Assembly: GCF_964340395.1 (NCBI RefSeq)
Contig: NC_135569.1
Location: 14,133,519 to 14,197,518 of the forward strand
Direction of reading: 5' to 3'
Length of the DNA: 64,000 nucleotides
From: Glandiceps talaboti
Lineage: Eukaryota > Hemichordata > Enteropneusta > Spengelidae
The notes under the pieces are model-generated. The model was not told the origin of the DNA. It ran no database searches and saw only the letters and a program-made list of their open reading frames with translations. Shown one piece after another: positions 45,205 to 57,339 of the stretch (within the stretch, counting starts at the first letter, position 1; every line of letters begins with the position of its first letter). The translations under genes and the position numbers were made by a program.

Positions 45205-45269
45205 CCTATTTTTACCTTCCGTAAGGAAGGTTTTAATATAGCGATGAAGTGTGTGTGTCTGTGCATGTG

Positions 45270-45318
<49 letters not shown>

Positions 45319-45420
45319 CACCATTTCCAAAAAAATTTTCATAGACATGTTCCCAAGGTTAATGACAAGAACTGATTAGGTTTTGGTAATTATCCGATGA
45401 ATATTAATGACCAATTTGAG
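45205..45420 (-). mobile_element. 3' end of a second copy of the 39990-41265 element family
   Basis: Read on the - strand it contains AAACCTAATCAG, TTTTTTGGAAATGGTGAT, an (AC)n tract, CTATATTAAAACCTTCC and the hairpin TACCTTCC/GGAAGGT (45213-45231). It matches the order in 41080-41265 (AAACCTAATCAG, TTTTTAGAAAATGATGAC, (ACAG)n, CCTTTTAATACC, hairpin). The core satellite is absent, so this copy is 5'-truncated. Confidence 0.65.
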
Positions 45421-45436
45421 TAATTTATCGATCGAA

Positions 45437-45677
45437 CGAGTGTAAAGTTGGCGTCAGATTCAGATTCAGATACCGTTATCTTATGAATGTTATATTGAGC
45501 GTCAGATGGCCTCAGATCTGAAGACACCCGACAGACTCGAACCTGAAATAATACCGTTGAGACTACAGGGAAGGATTCTGCTTCTCTGCCGTCGGGTGTA
45601 TTTGGATCTGAGGTTATCTGACGCTCAATATGACGCTACCTGAATCTGAATCTGAATCAACTTTATACTCGTGCTTT
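45437..45677. mobile_element. Foldback MITE with ~90-bp arms
   Basis: CGAGTGTAAAGTTGGCGTCA (45437) mirrors GAATCAACTTTATACTCG (to about 45673). ATATTGAGCGTCAGATGGCC, CTCAGATCTGAAGACACCCG and their complements extend the pairing. The outer arms contain GATTCAGATTCAGAT/ATCTGAATCTGAATC. No ORF. Confidence 0.75.
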
Positions 45678-46308
45678 ACATGGCACTGAGAAAGACTCTG
45701 TTTTCAGGGGTTTCGTGCCGACCTTATTTCATGTTTCCCTTGGATCTGCACTCTGCATTGGCTGGACAAACACGAGAAAAAAGACCTAGGCAGGGTATTT
45801 AAGTGATTCAAACTCACCAGAAAACAATTTTTTTTTCTTGGCCTTAAAATAGGTTTACAATGAGCGCGGAGTTCACAAACAGGTGAAATATTTATCATTT
45901 CAATTTCGTCAAATATGGACTTATCATTTGCAAATTTCACACATTAATGTGCAGATCAATAAAGAGAAACCATGTCTTTTTAGATTTTCGATTAGAAGTT
46001 CAGAAAGTATTATATTGACCTCGAACCGTCTCCTTTTTCTTTTTACCGTGTTCTTTTCCGATTTCTCTCGATAATAAACTTCCGCTGTTTGTTGCAAGGC
46101 TTGTACATAATAATTTATCTAGCTCTGTATCTCAAGATATAAATACACTCATATTTATGAAGTGTAATAATCTATAATTTATACCTACAAAGAAAATTGA
46201 GCGACAATGTATCAATAATAGTGACCTATACATTGATTGACCTTTATAAAATTAGTGTACAGTGAGGTCGCGCCACTCAACAAAATCTTGACAATTTTCC
46301 CGTAGTGA

Positions 46309-46612
46309 TTAAAGGAATGTGTAAACTCGTGGTGGGACAGAAGGAAGTTCACCACGCACACGCCGAGTGAAGTCGAGGATGGCAAACTTTCCTGTGCTGA
46401 GCATAGGAGGCGTGGCGGGCATTTCAACAACATTTTGACAACTAACTTTCATTGGGACTTGACGAATCACAGATATAGAGCTAAATTTCTTGCATAAATC
46501 ATGAAATTGCAAGGTCTTAGGGAAGGCATTCAGTTTAAATCTGGTTAGTGAATAGTTTGGTTTCTTGATGAAAACAATATCCCAGTTGCAGCTAGTACAA
46601 GTTTAACAATAA
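46309..46612 (-). CDS. Unrecognised coding-like exon, possible 3' terminal exon
   Basis: An open frame of ~100 codons follows a possible acceptor (TTGTACTAG|CTGCAACTGG) and ends YTFL-stop at 46309. It reads NWDIVFIKKPNYSLTRFKLN, later QVPMKVSCQNVVEMPA and GELPSVPPRVYTFL. Composition is protein-like, but I recognise no domain. A related start (CTAGCTGCAACTGTGACGTG on the - strand) occurs in copy A at about 31930-31950, hinting at a duplicated exon family. Chance ORF or decayed gene are real alternatives. Confidence 0.25.
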
Positions 46613-47715
46613 GTTTATGGTGAATAGAACTTGAAAATCTAATCAACTGTCAAGTTTTCTAAGATAGTATTTTTGAATAGCAACCAAAGAAATTGTGAAA
46701 TAAGAAGTAGAATGTAAATCAATATGTATAATAATACATACAGTGAAACTTTGGAAGTTCTTGGAATATAAGGCAGTTGGAAAGAAAATCAGGAATGCAG
46801 ATATTTGTGTATTAGTCGGAGGCCATATTTAGCATGCCATGAACCAGCCATGTACCAGCTATGTGAGTATAGCTGTAAAGTAGGTACATGTATTTCCATG
46901 GCAATGCCCCAGCTATGTCAACATTGCTGTAACAGCATTATTTCCCACAGCTATGTTGTGTGAGCAATGCTAGTCGGATATGAACGAAGGGTTGCTACAG
47001 GGTATTATATTATTTGTACACCGGCGTGGGCGTTACTTGTGAAGCGACAGTGACTAATCGGGCGATCAGCCAATCAGGTGTCCTCAAACTTCCCGCTTCA
47101 AAATCCAGGGAGCTGAGAATATGAGAAATACCATCCGGGTAATGAAAAGTCCATACCCAGAGTATATTAGACAGACATGGTAATAAAAAGTCAACATCCG
47201 GAGTATATTTGACTGTGTGCGCAATATACTCCAACAGGAAGAAGTTTGTTATCAACCAGAAAGAGCTGTCAAAATGAATGATCGATGGTGGCGAAAGCCC
47301 AACGAAATAAACGTCAATAGCTTGTGTGTGTGAACCTTTCAGTAGCTAAGCATGTCTTGTCGAAAGCGACGTTTCACTCAGTTTACATTTATGTACATGG
47401 AGAGTGCAGAGAGTAGCCAACTTCATTGATGTATGTAATTCTGACTCCAATGTCAAAAATATCCTCTGAAATAATGCACAGTACAGCAGACACTGCATTT
47501 GAGAACTTGTAGTGTGAAGTGAGTGTCTAATTTTGTTTGTGTATGTGTATTAGCTAGAGTGTATACATAGCCCGGAAGATATGCAGACATGCACGATGGC
47601 GCAGACACTGTTATTATTATTGTTGTGGTGGTATGATAGCAGTGTATGAGTTATCTCCGGAGTATATTGGATTTCGAAACTCAATACACAACAAAGGAAA
47701 TTAGCCGGTGTACAA

Positions 47716-47783
47716 AACAGATACAATCCGACCAATATGCGCCTCGCTACCGCTCGACGCATATTGGTCGGATTGTATCTGTT
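47716..47783. repeat. Perfect 26-bp inverted repeat with CTCGCTACCGCTCG loop
   Basis: The left arm 47716-47741 (AACAGATACAATCCGACCAA + TATGCG) is exactly complementary to the right arm 47758-47783, with a 16-nt loop. The loop word recurs in the unrelated hairpin at 48019-48158. Confidence 0.9.
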
Positions 47784-48018
47784 ACATATACCAGTATGTT
47801 GATGGCGCAAATCGTGAGATCTGATTGGTCTATACATCGACCTAGCGCGTCTAAAATGAGCGATATCGATAATGCACAGTTGGCACGCGTCCAAATTTTG
47901 ATGTTCACTGTTCGTCTAGAACGTTGTAGTACGTGCAGGGATGGGGCGCAAATGAAACCAGAAAATGTTGCTTCTTATCTTGTTTCCGATGTTTTCAATA
48001 TACTGGTATAATATAATA

Positions 48019-48158
48019 GCGATAAACCACCCATGGGAATGGTATACCACTTTGTTTTGACCAGTGAACTCAATATATGCACTCGCTATCGCTCGTGCAT
48101 ATATTTCGTTCACTGGTCAAAACCTCTTGGTATACCATCCCCAGGGGTGGTTTATTGC
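48019..48158. repeat. 64-bp-arm hairpin with CTCGCTATCGCTCG loop
   Basis: The left arm 48019-48082 (GCGATAAACCACCCATGGGA ... CAATATATGCAC) pairs with 48095-48158 (GTGCATATATTTCGTTCACT ... GGTGGTTTATTGC) at roughly 85 percent. The 12-nt loop is TCGCTATCGCTC. No ORF; a MITE-like palindrome. Confidence 0.88.
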
Positions 48159-48479
48159 TTAAATATTCCACTATAACTGTTATACGGATGTGCACAACTG
48201 TGTGCTAGGTGTGCAGTACACAGCTATACGGTACTGGGATGTATAAAACAGTCGTTGCACAGATAGTGCAGGGGCATATGGGTTTTCGTGTGAAATGCAT
48301 GTTAATTTTATGAAACATATATGGTTACGTTCAATATAGGACCACATATAAAAAAACACATGTTGGCAATTTTTATCTTCAAAATTAGTCTGGGGGGCTA
48401 AAATAAAAGTTGGCCCCAAGACCCTATTCTTAACCATTTGTTAGGCATTGAAAACCCATGAATCCGTGATTATAGTCAA

Positions 48480-49560
<1,081 letters not shown>

Positions 49561-49964
49561 TACATACACTGTGGAGGTGTACTACAATTAAAGTTGTGTA
49601 TAAATTATTTACACATCTGTAAAGTCAAAATCTAGGTCATTCAATAGGGACACCAGGCTGTATATATACTATATTAGTTTCTACAAATGAACTTCAGTCT
49701 ACCAAGTGACCACTTATACAAATCGATGACTGTTTGAATACCTATATGTATGGAACTTTAGAAAATGAAACATTGTACAAATTTAATGACGTGTGTGTAT
49801 CTTAAATTTGTATTTTCCAAATCTATAAATAAAGATAGCACCAATTGCATTGTAGCACAACTGTAGTTTTTTAAAATGTTTATCCACACATCTGATCCAT
49901 GCTATGTATAGGTGTTCATTAGCAGAATGTTTATCCAGTTACCTATCCAACCCTCTTGTTATCC

Positions 49965-50205
49965 TTTGCAATATTAATGAGTTATTTACATAATTAATGG
50001 TTTTGCAGTAATTAGGCTATATCTTAAGCATGCACACTTTAAATAAAATGTAATTTAGTACATGCATTAATGATAGCAAGGTACATGTGTCATCAAGTTT
50101 GATAATACCGTATAGCTTGTAATTGTAATGAGTTATTAGTGATAATTAGTGATTTTCAGTACTTAGGCTAGATCTTAAGAATGCACACTTAAGGATGCAC
50201 TCATC
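49965..50205 (-). repeat. Two core-satellite units of the 39990-41265 family, inverted
   Basis: GTAATTAGGCTATATCTTAA and GTACTTAGGCTAGATCTTAA, ~140 bp apart, are the reverse complement of the core word TTAAGATATAGCCTAATTAC. This shows that the family has solo or truncated copies. Confidence 0.65.
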
Positions 50206-50209
50206 CTCT

Positions 50210-53200
50210 GGTGTTATATGGATGTATGAGCTGATTAAAAATATGCACTTCTGATCGCAATAGATATATTACTTAATCGATAAAATAGAGAAAATATCAT
50301 TGTATACTAGTACATGTATATTTTTGCATGTCATACCTCTCAGTATCGAAACAATAAACGGTTCATGCATATATTCGGAACAGGTAGCCTGTGGGGGTCA
50401 GCTATGAAACGGTGATGCGAAGCCCAGGGTTAGTCGAATTTCCACTAAAACTACACCGGGCTGTACGACATTAATACACGTACAATTACTGAAATTTAAC
50501 TAGCAAATTACATTTACCATCTTTGAAACAAGTGAATATATCCATCGCCCTTTTGTAATAAAACTTGGCGAATCTCATAGGGTGAAGAGATTACACTAAC
50601 CTAGATCGTGGTGGTGTCTGTGGATGGTAGGCTGGTAGCCTGAATGAGAATGAATGGGTACTCTTAGGTAGGTTTTATTTGAGTAGACGTGGTAACAAGG
50701 ACAAAAATAGTTGACAAAACAACTACTTGAGTGGTAGACCTGATTAATATTTTTTTTCAAAATTATTGCCTAGTATTAAATTGATTTTACTGGCACGAAA
50801 GAAGAGATTCAGTTGAGGTTAACTATACGAAAAGTCAAATTTACCCACCTTTACCCAACCTTTACCCTACCTGCGACCCACCTAACTACCATCTCTGTCA
50901 AGGGGTAGTATTACTTTCTGATCTTCGCACACAGCTGACAGATCAAGTAATAACATTCGAATCACTCTCATATCTCATATCCGTCTCAACTTCTGTATGT
51001 ACGTACCAGGATCACACTTGAACTTTAAGGAATTAGCTCAGACTACACACAGTTTGTGTTTTAGTCTACCCTGGAAACCAAGGCAGCACCCAGCAGTGTG
51101 CCTCGTTCAGTGACTTCCCGCGAAGCCAAGTGCCAAGTACTGAAGTGCCTCCCCGTCCCAAGTGTTCTTTATTGTGACGTCCTTAAAGTCTAAATTTACA
51201 TAACGCATGGCCAATGGCCAAATAATTAATGCAATCCATATAACGCTTTTCTGGGCGTTATCATGCCCTAAAAGTATTCTCAAAACATTAATGAATGATC
51301 ACTATGAATCCCAGATATTTATGAAATGCAGACTGTCGTCTCATGTATTCGAGTATGCTTGGAATCCTGTGTGGTCTGAATCCGATATCCTTGAGACAGT
51401 CTATTGACCTTTCAGTCAAACTCGGACATGCGATGTTGTTAAAATATTAAGTTTACTGAAAATATGAATATGTCATCTGTGACAGTAGTACGAGACAAAG
51501 TGATACTTTTGACTTCACAGGCCCAGGGGAGAGGTCACCGGAGGTGAATTAAGTCAAAAGTGTCACTTCGTCTCATATTCACCACATTTACACATCCTCT
51601 GCTAAAGATTTACCCCGGTGGAAAGACATGGTCAAATATGACATTTCGTATAGTGAACTAAACTCTAGTGAAGTTACAGTGGGTTGAAAATACAGCAAAC
51701 TCAACTTTTACAGAAGAGGATATGAAAAACGAGTTCCAAAGCTACGTTTTATTTATTGATGTAGTAACTAATGGATATGCTATATCATGTCTGGTAGCGC
51801 AGAATTTTTCTTTCGACAAGGCGTGAAGGAACAGCAATCTAAAGTTTTGCCTTTATTGAAAGCATTCAGTTTACATCTGATATAAACATATTGTTGATCA
51901 ATAGCATAGCATCAATTGAATGGTTACTATACAAAGTTATGTATTCGAGTGAATAGACCCAATTATTTTTATTCAAACTACTCGCGCCATTATGTCGTAT
52001 GCATTGTCTACGTTTCTACTAGTATAGCTATTTTGGTGGCGTTACATGTCAATTCAAAGGAACAACATGAATAGACGTGTTCTCCGCTGTTACATTTGAT
52101 TACGTTATTTCATCGAAATTCTAAAATAAAACAAGTTGGACAATGTAGTATAAAATAAAGATGATAAATTCAGTATCTGAAGAATATCTTTTATAATATT
52201 TCAAAGGAACAATATGAATATATGCATATTTAGTTTAGTTATTCAGCGTGAAGGCACGCTTACATTCGATTACGCAACGAACTTCCTCTTGGTCAGTCAT
52301 GAATAAAGGTTGAAAGTAACAGCAGAGACAGATTCTAATGTACCACCCAACCCCAACCCATCAGAAAATAGTATCTTAAATCAAATTTTATTGCATTGTT
52401 AGCTATCATATTCCACGTGTTTTAGTACTCAAAGACATTCAAATCCTCAACGTAAACGTCTCATACACAAATAACCTTCATTGCTGGAGGTGGTATTCAA
52501 CATCTATGCAACAGGTATATTTTTCACAACCGTGTACCAGGGCTGTGGGAAAACATACCCTGTAACGAGGCTGTGATGTACACAGTTGTACATGTCTGGC
52601 TGTCTATTCTCTTCTTCCTAGCACTAGGATGTAGCCACATGCAAGCACTAGGATGTGCACATCCTAGAGTTAACGTATATAGCTGACCTTCCGTGTCTGG
52701 CACGACTAAAACCTTACTAAACATTGCTACATCTTACTGTCTAGCGCAGTAAAAATTGTACATCCCATTTCAAGTTTCCATCCACCGGCACTCTTTGATA
52801 GAATCACACAGGTACCAATAGGAAACCACATATTCTACACATAGCAAAGATAGCAAAATTACAATTTATTGCTACATTAAAACCATTTGAAAAGTACTAC
52901 AACTAGATACAGACACGCAGGTTCCAATGTTTTGACGTCTGGAATTTGATATCTGCATGGTGAGACGTCAGTTCATTTTATATATTTCTAAAGACACAAT
53001 GTAACAAAATACTGTAATCACTCACTCTTGCTATGTTAAAGTGTGGCAAGTGAAGTTCCTTATTGGTTTCTGGGTAGTCGTTTCGAATCGAGCTGGTGAT
53101 TAGCAACTTGAGACGGGCTGTACAATTGTTACATTTGGATCCACTTAAATTCTTGAAAAGGTATTATGATACGTTTCACCTTAAATGGTAGATCAACATC

Positions 53201-54190
53201 AAATCAACATACTTTACAGAAAAGAATGTGTGCCAGTACGATTTTTGCTGAGCAAGACATCGATTTGTTTCTACTCACGTGAATACTCACACATTTTCAT
53301 TATACTATGGTCAGAGATTCATAGCTGTACTTACGTCGTGGACTGCTTAATCACTTTTTCATAGACCTGTGGTGAATGGTGAACTAAGGTGTAATGAATA
53401 TAACCAGTGTCGGTATCGTAGATTTATAAATAATTGTCGACAATTGATAACCTTCCGATTTTATGCTCCAAGGACTGGGGCCTCTACACGTTTATCTTCA
53501 TTGCATACTAGAGGCGTGTCAGCCTGCATATGTTACCTAAGACCTTTGAACATACCTCACATTTCCATTGGTAGTCCCCTGGCCTTTGACCCAATGCTTT
53601 TGAGTCACAAAATTGACACATGTGCTCTTCAAGCGGACCTGGTCTGGTGCTTTAAAAATGCAAGGAATTAGTTTCGGAAATACAGTAGCAAAGCTTACAT
53701 TATGTATCAATGCGAGTCATTCGTTCACCGATCGAGGTCAGCCCTAACAATGGAAACAACACCAACAAACTTCATAGGACAGGTGCGTATTATTATGGTT
53801 GATATATGTATCATATTATACGAAATTGCCTAAAAAATTACTGAATACATTTCAAGTGCAGTATAAGTTTTTAAAAGATATATCAAAGTCGATGTTATAC
53901 TTTATCACCCAAAAACCATATACAAGTTGTAGCAGTAATCCAAAGAAGTGTGAGAAAGGCTTAATCTAAGCCTCACAGTAGTTTGAGCTTTAGAAAGGTT
54001 GGTCAGATTCATAATAAAGTGAATACTTATTGCTTGATTAAGAGGTGTTAGATTTGATAAATATATCCGTATTCATCACTGTTTTATTTGATTCTCAAAT
54101 TACGTTTTGAAACTTTTTAAGAGTATTTATTTTTGACAAAGCCTCGAGCTCCTACACACACATCACCCCCTGATGAAATTAATTTACCCT
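50210..54190. other. No gene recognised; one hairpin and one satellite fragment
   Basis: A hairpin lies at 51490-51577 (ACGAGACAAAGTGATACTTT paired with AAAGTGTCACTTCGTCTCAT). A fragment at about 53757-53826 (CAACAAACTTCATAGGACAG) is nearly identical to the first unit of the element at 40207. A foldback relative lies at about 52820-53090. Upstream exons of the EgtD-like gene might be expected here, but I found none. Confidence 0.4.
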
Positions 54191-54191
54191 G

Positions 54192-54304
<113 letters not shown>

Positions 54305-54317
54305 CTTTCTGTGGCAG

Positions 54318-54489
54318 GTGAAAATGATGGATTTCTCGTTGGAATAGACATATGCAGAGACGAGGAGAAGCTTCTGCAAAAGTACAGTCATCCAGGCACT
54401 AATGAGCCCTTCTTTATGAATATCTTGGATCGATTGAACAAAGAGTTCAACGCTAATTTACGACATGAAGATTTCACCTTACACTGCAA
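54318..54489 (+). CDS. Exon of an EgtD-type histidine N-alpha-methyltransferase domain (isolated)
   Basis: The exon is bounded by acceptor CTGTGGCAG and donor CTGCAA|GTATGT. It encodes [20 protein letters not shown], then [20 protein letters not shown] and KEFNANL...DFTLHCK. The GxDxxKD-type strand, the AY/KY...N...FN(L/I)N(I/L)L..LN(R/K)E block and the following F.H are the pattern of the SAM-dependent methyltransferase family of EgtD, which makes hercynine from histidine in ergothioneine synthesis. No other exons are visible nearby on the + strand: the SAM-binding N-terminal part and the C-terminal active-site part are missing from the window or from the genome. It is either one exon of a gene with very long introns or a relic. 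If the donor is skipped the frame stops at 54556. Confidence 0.65.
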
Positions 54490-54838
54490 GTATGTCAAAA
54501 GCAATGACAGTTGTGGATTTATTGACAAACCTCAATACATATACAGATTGGTTTGATGAGTAAAACAGATCAGACAGTTCACTTAGGTAGGTGAAACAAC
54601 ATAAAGCATTCACTCAAGTAGGTCTGAGAGGTCTTTGTTTGCTGTGGAGTAGCAAAAAGCCTGTTACATACAGAGAAAATTATTATTCTTCATTTTTATA
54701 ACTACTTGACACTTTGAAAAAAATAATCACAACTAGCATTGCCACTTTCGATTTATTTCTGTCGTATTTTGATCAAAAGGTGATTTAACGTTATTGCCAT
54801 GATTGTAAATTAACCATGGCAAGATAGGGAAGAGAGCC

Positions 54839-55375
54839 TCAAAGGTTCATATAATCCCTTGTAGTGTTCATGTACTGGTCTAGTCTAATTTTAAGGTCCA
54901 CAATAGTTTTGGCTTGGATGATGTGTTCTGGTAAATTGTTCCATTGAGATATGACACGCTGAGAGAAGAAATATTTCCTAGTATCCAGTCTAACTGTAGA
55001 TTTAACAAGTTTTAGTGAGTGTCCTCTTGTCCTGCTGGTTTAGTGAAGCTTAAATAGTAGATCATAGTCACTTTTATCAAATCCCTTGATTAAACAAAAC
55101 ACTTGAATCAAGTCGCCTCCCCGCCTTCGTTCTTCCAAAGTGGTTATATTTAGTGTCCTTAGTCTATCTGCATAACTTAAATTTCTCAGTTCTGGTATCA
55201 GCTTTGTAGCTCGCCTTTGTATTTTTTCGAGAAGGTCAATGTCTTTTTTGTAGTGTGGGCTCCAAAACTGAACGGCATATTCGATGTGTGGTCTGACTAA
55301 TGAGTTGAACAACTTCATGATGACGAATTTCGTGTTCTCCATTGGTCCAATAAAGTCTGTTACGTATATCAGAAA
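54839..55375 (-). mobile_element. CR1-like LINE fragment (reverse transcriptase C terminus) with internal stop
   Basis: A - strand frame reads VTDFIGPMENTKF, KLFNSLVRPHIEYAVQFWSP, DLLEKIQRRATKLIPELRN and ERRRGGDLIQVFCLIKGFD, all classic for the 3' end of the RT ORF in CR1-group LINEs. It is broken by TAA after FKLH (about 55042) and continues in the same frame (TSRTRGHSLKLVKSTVRLDT ... QWNNLP) to a natural stop at 54839-54841. The stop and 5' truncation show a dead copy. Confidence 0.85.
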
Positions 55376-55379
55376 AAGA

Positions 55380-55814
55380 ATAATGTAAGATCTTTGAATC
55401 AGTTAGTTTAATTTAGAAAAATAACACCACAGGCCCAAGTAGCCAATAATGTTACAAGAGTTTTAGGGAGATTGCTCTCTATTTTTCATTGCAAAATAAA
55501 TAATTGAAGCTGAGTTCTTTAAATAAGTTACATTATCAGAATTCAAAAGTGAAATGAACTTATCATAGGAAGGGTTTAAATAAAACCACATTGGCAACAA
55601 TTGTCAATTCATTTTGAAGGTTCTTATAATGCGAACAAACTCTGTGAATGCAAACACTGTATTGTAATGTGATTATATATTAATTTTTGAGATATTTTAA
55701 CTACAGTATTTTCTGTTCTTTTGACATAATGACCCAAAGTTGATGATCAATTCCTTAAATTGTATCGAGATGGGATAGTGGTGATTACATGGCGTTAATG
55801 ATTTTAAAAAACAA

Positions 55815-55847
<33 letters not shown>

Positions 55848-56739
55848 ACTTATTCAGACTAAGATTAGCGAAATCTGAAAATTATCCATCTAGGTGTACA
55901 AAGTAACCCTAATTCATTCGATTCACAAAAGGTCAAACCTTAGGCCACAGTAAATTATGTCAAAGGCAACGGTGGATGTTGTTTTGCGAAAATGACTAGA
56001 GAACTTTAAAATATAGTGCAAATGAATACGTATGGGTGTTGTCTAGTATGAAATTTAAACCTAATGTCCGTCATATCTCAACAGGTGAAATGTTGAATGA
56101 AAGTTTGCTTCTGACAAATTAGATGCACTCGATGATCAACATGTATGACAAGGTAATCTGAAACAATAGCAATCATAATGTAGAAGGCACTCACTTCGCG
56201 TGATGTTTATTTTTTTTCCTATCCGGTACGTAAATCATGATTTAGGGTTCAGGATAATTATATTTCCTATTTAAAATTAATTATTTGTTATTCATTTACG
56301 ATGTCAAACTTCGCCCGTTATTCCATCGTGTACATAACAAGGTATCGTCTCATCTCATCGCAACTTATTTGTTAGATTGATAATCTAACTTTAATCAATG
56401 CAGTCGACCAACATTCTCATCGATGTCAGAACTAAGTAGGGTGGTTCTAACCTGACCCCATATTGTAGCCGTCTCTATCTTAGGATGTATGGCATATTCC
56501 GACCAATTCAGTTTGCTGTAGATAAAACTATGACAAACTGTTTACATATATTACCAATTATAATGATATTATGATTTGTAATAGAAAGGTTAGTCACACA
56601 TTTCAGGCTAATAGGGGCCTGAGATTATGTACACCATGGAAATATTCTGTTACAGTTGTATTTGAGGCAAATTTTCGCATGTGAATCACGTTATGCTGAT
56701 TTCTCTCACATTCACTTCCGGATAATATACGCCCTCTCC

Positions 56740-56818
<79 letters not shown>

Positions 56819-56819
56819 C

Positions 56820-56862
<43 letters not shown>

Positions 56863-57335
56863 TACAAAGAGATACAGTAACTATTTATTTAACATAAAGA
56901 TCTGCATTTCATGAAAATGTACAAGTAGCATGTAGGTATTCATGCAGAAACAATGAGCTCATTGTGATGTACAATATCATTATATTACATGCAAGAGAAC
57001 GCGGCAACCACAATACAGATATCAATGTAGTTTTTTCTATATCTAGATGATAATTATAGACCTTACACTTGAATAAGTCAAAATGTGGAAAAAATCACAC
57101 TAAAATGTAAAAACAGAGATACACAATGTGATGCTGAACATATGTTTGGTTTGTTTTCATTCATAGTTTGCAGTTTATGTAATATTGATGTAAAAGGAAT
57201 GATTTATATATTTTTTAATATGCTAGGCAGATCTGGCACGAGGATATTGGAACATCTTCCATGCTTCGCGTTCTTACCATACTTTCAAATCTATGCTTGA
57301 ACCATAAGTAATATTTCAGGTGACTGTGTTGATAT
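55380..57335. other. No gene; microsatellites only
   Basis: (AAC)n at 55811-55848 and a (TA)n/(TACA)n compound tract at 56742-56859. Otherwise AT-rich with no recognisable coding sequence. Confidence 0.45.
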
Positions 57336-57339
57336 TTTT

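Noticed and set aside
47010-47255. 81-codon - strand ORF
   Set aside because: Protein-like in places, but it overlaps repeated GGAGTATATT words that recur at 47200 and 47650; no domain found.
53369-53671. 100-codon + strand ORF
   Set aside because: No recognisable domain, no splice context, and it does not link to the EgtD-like exon.
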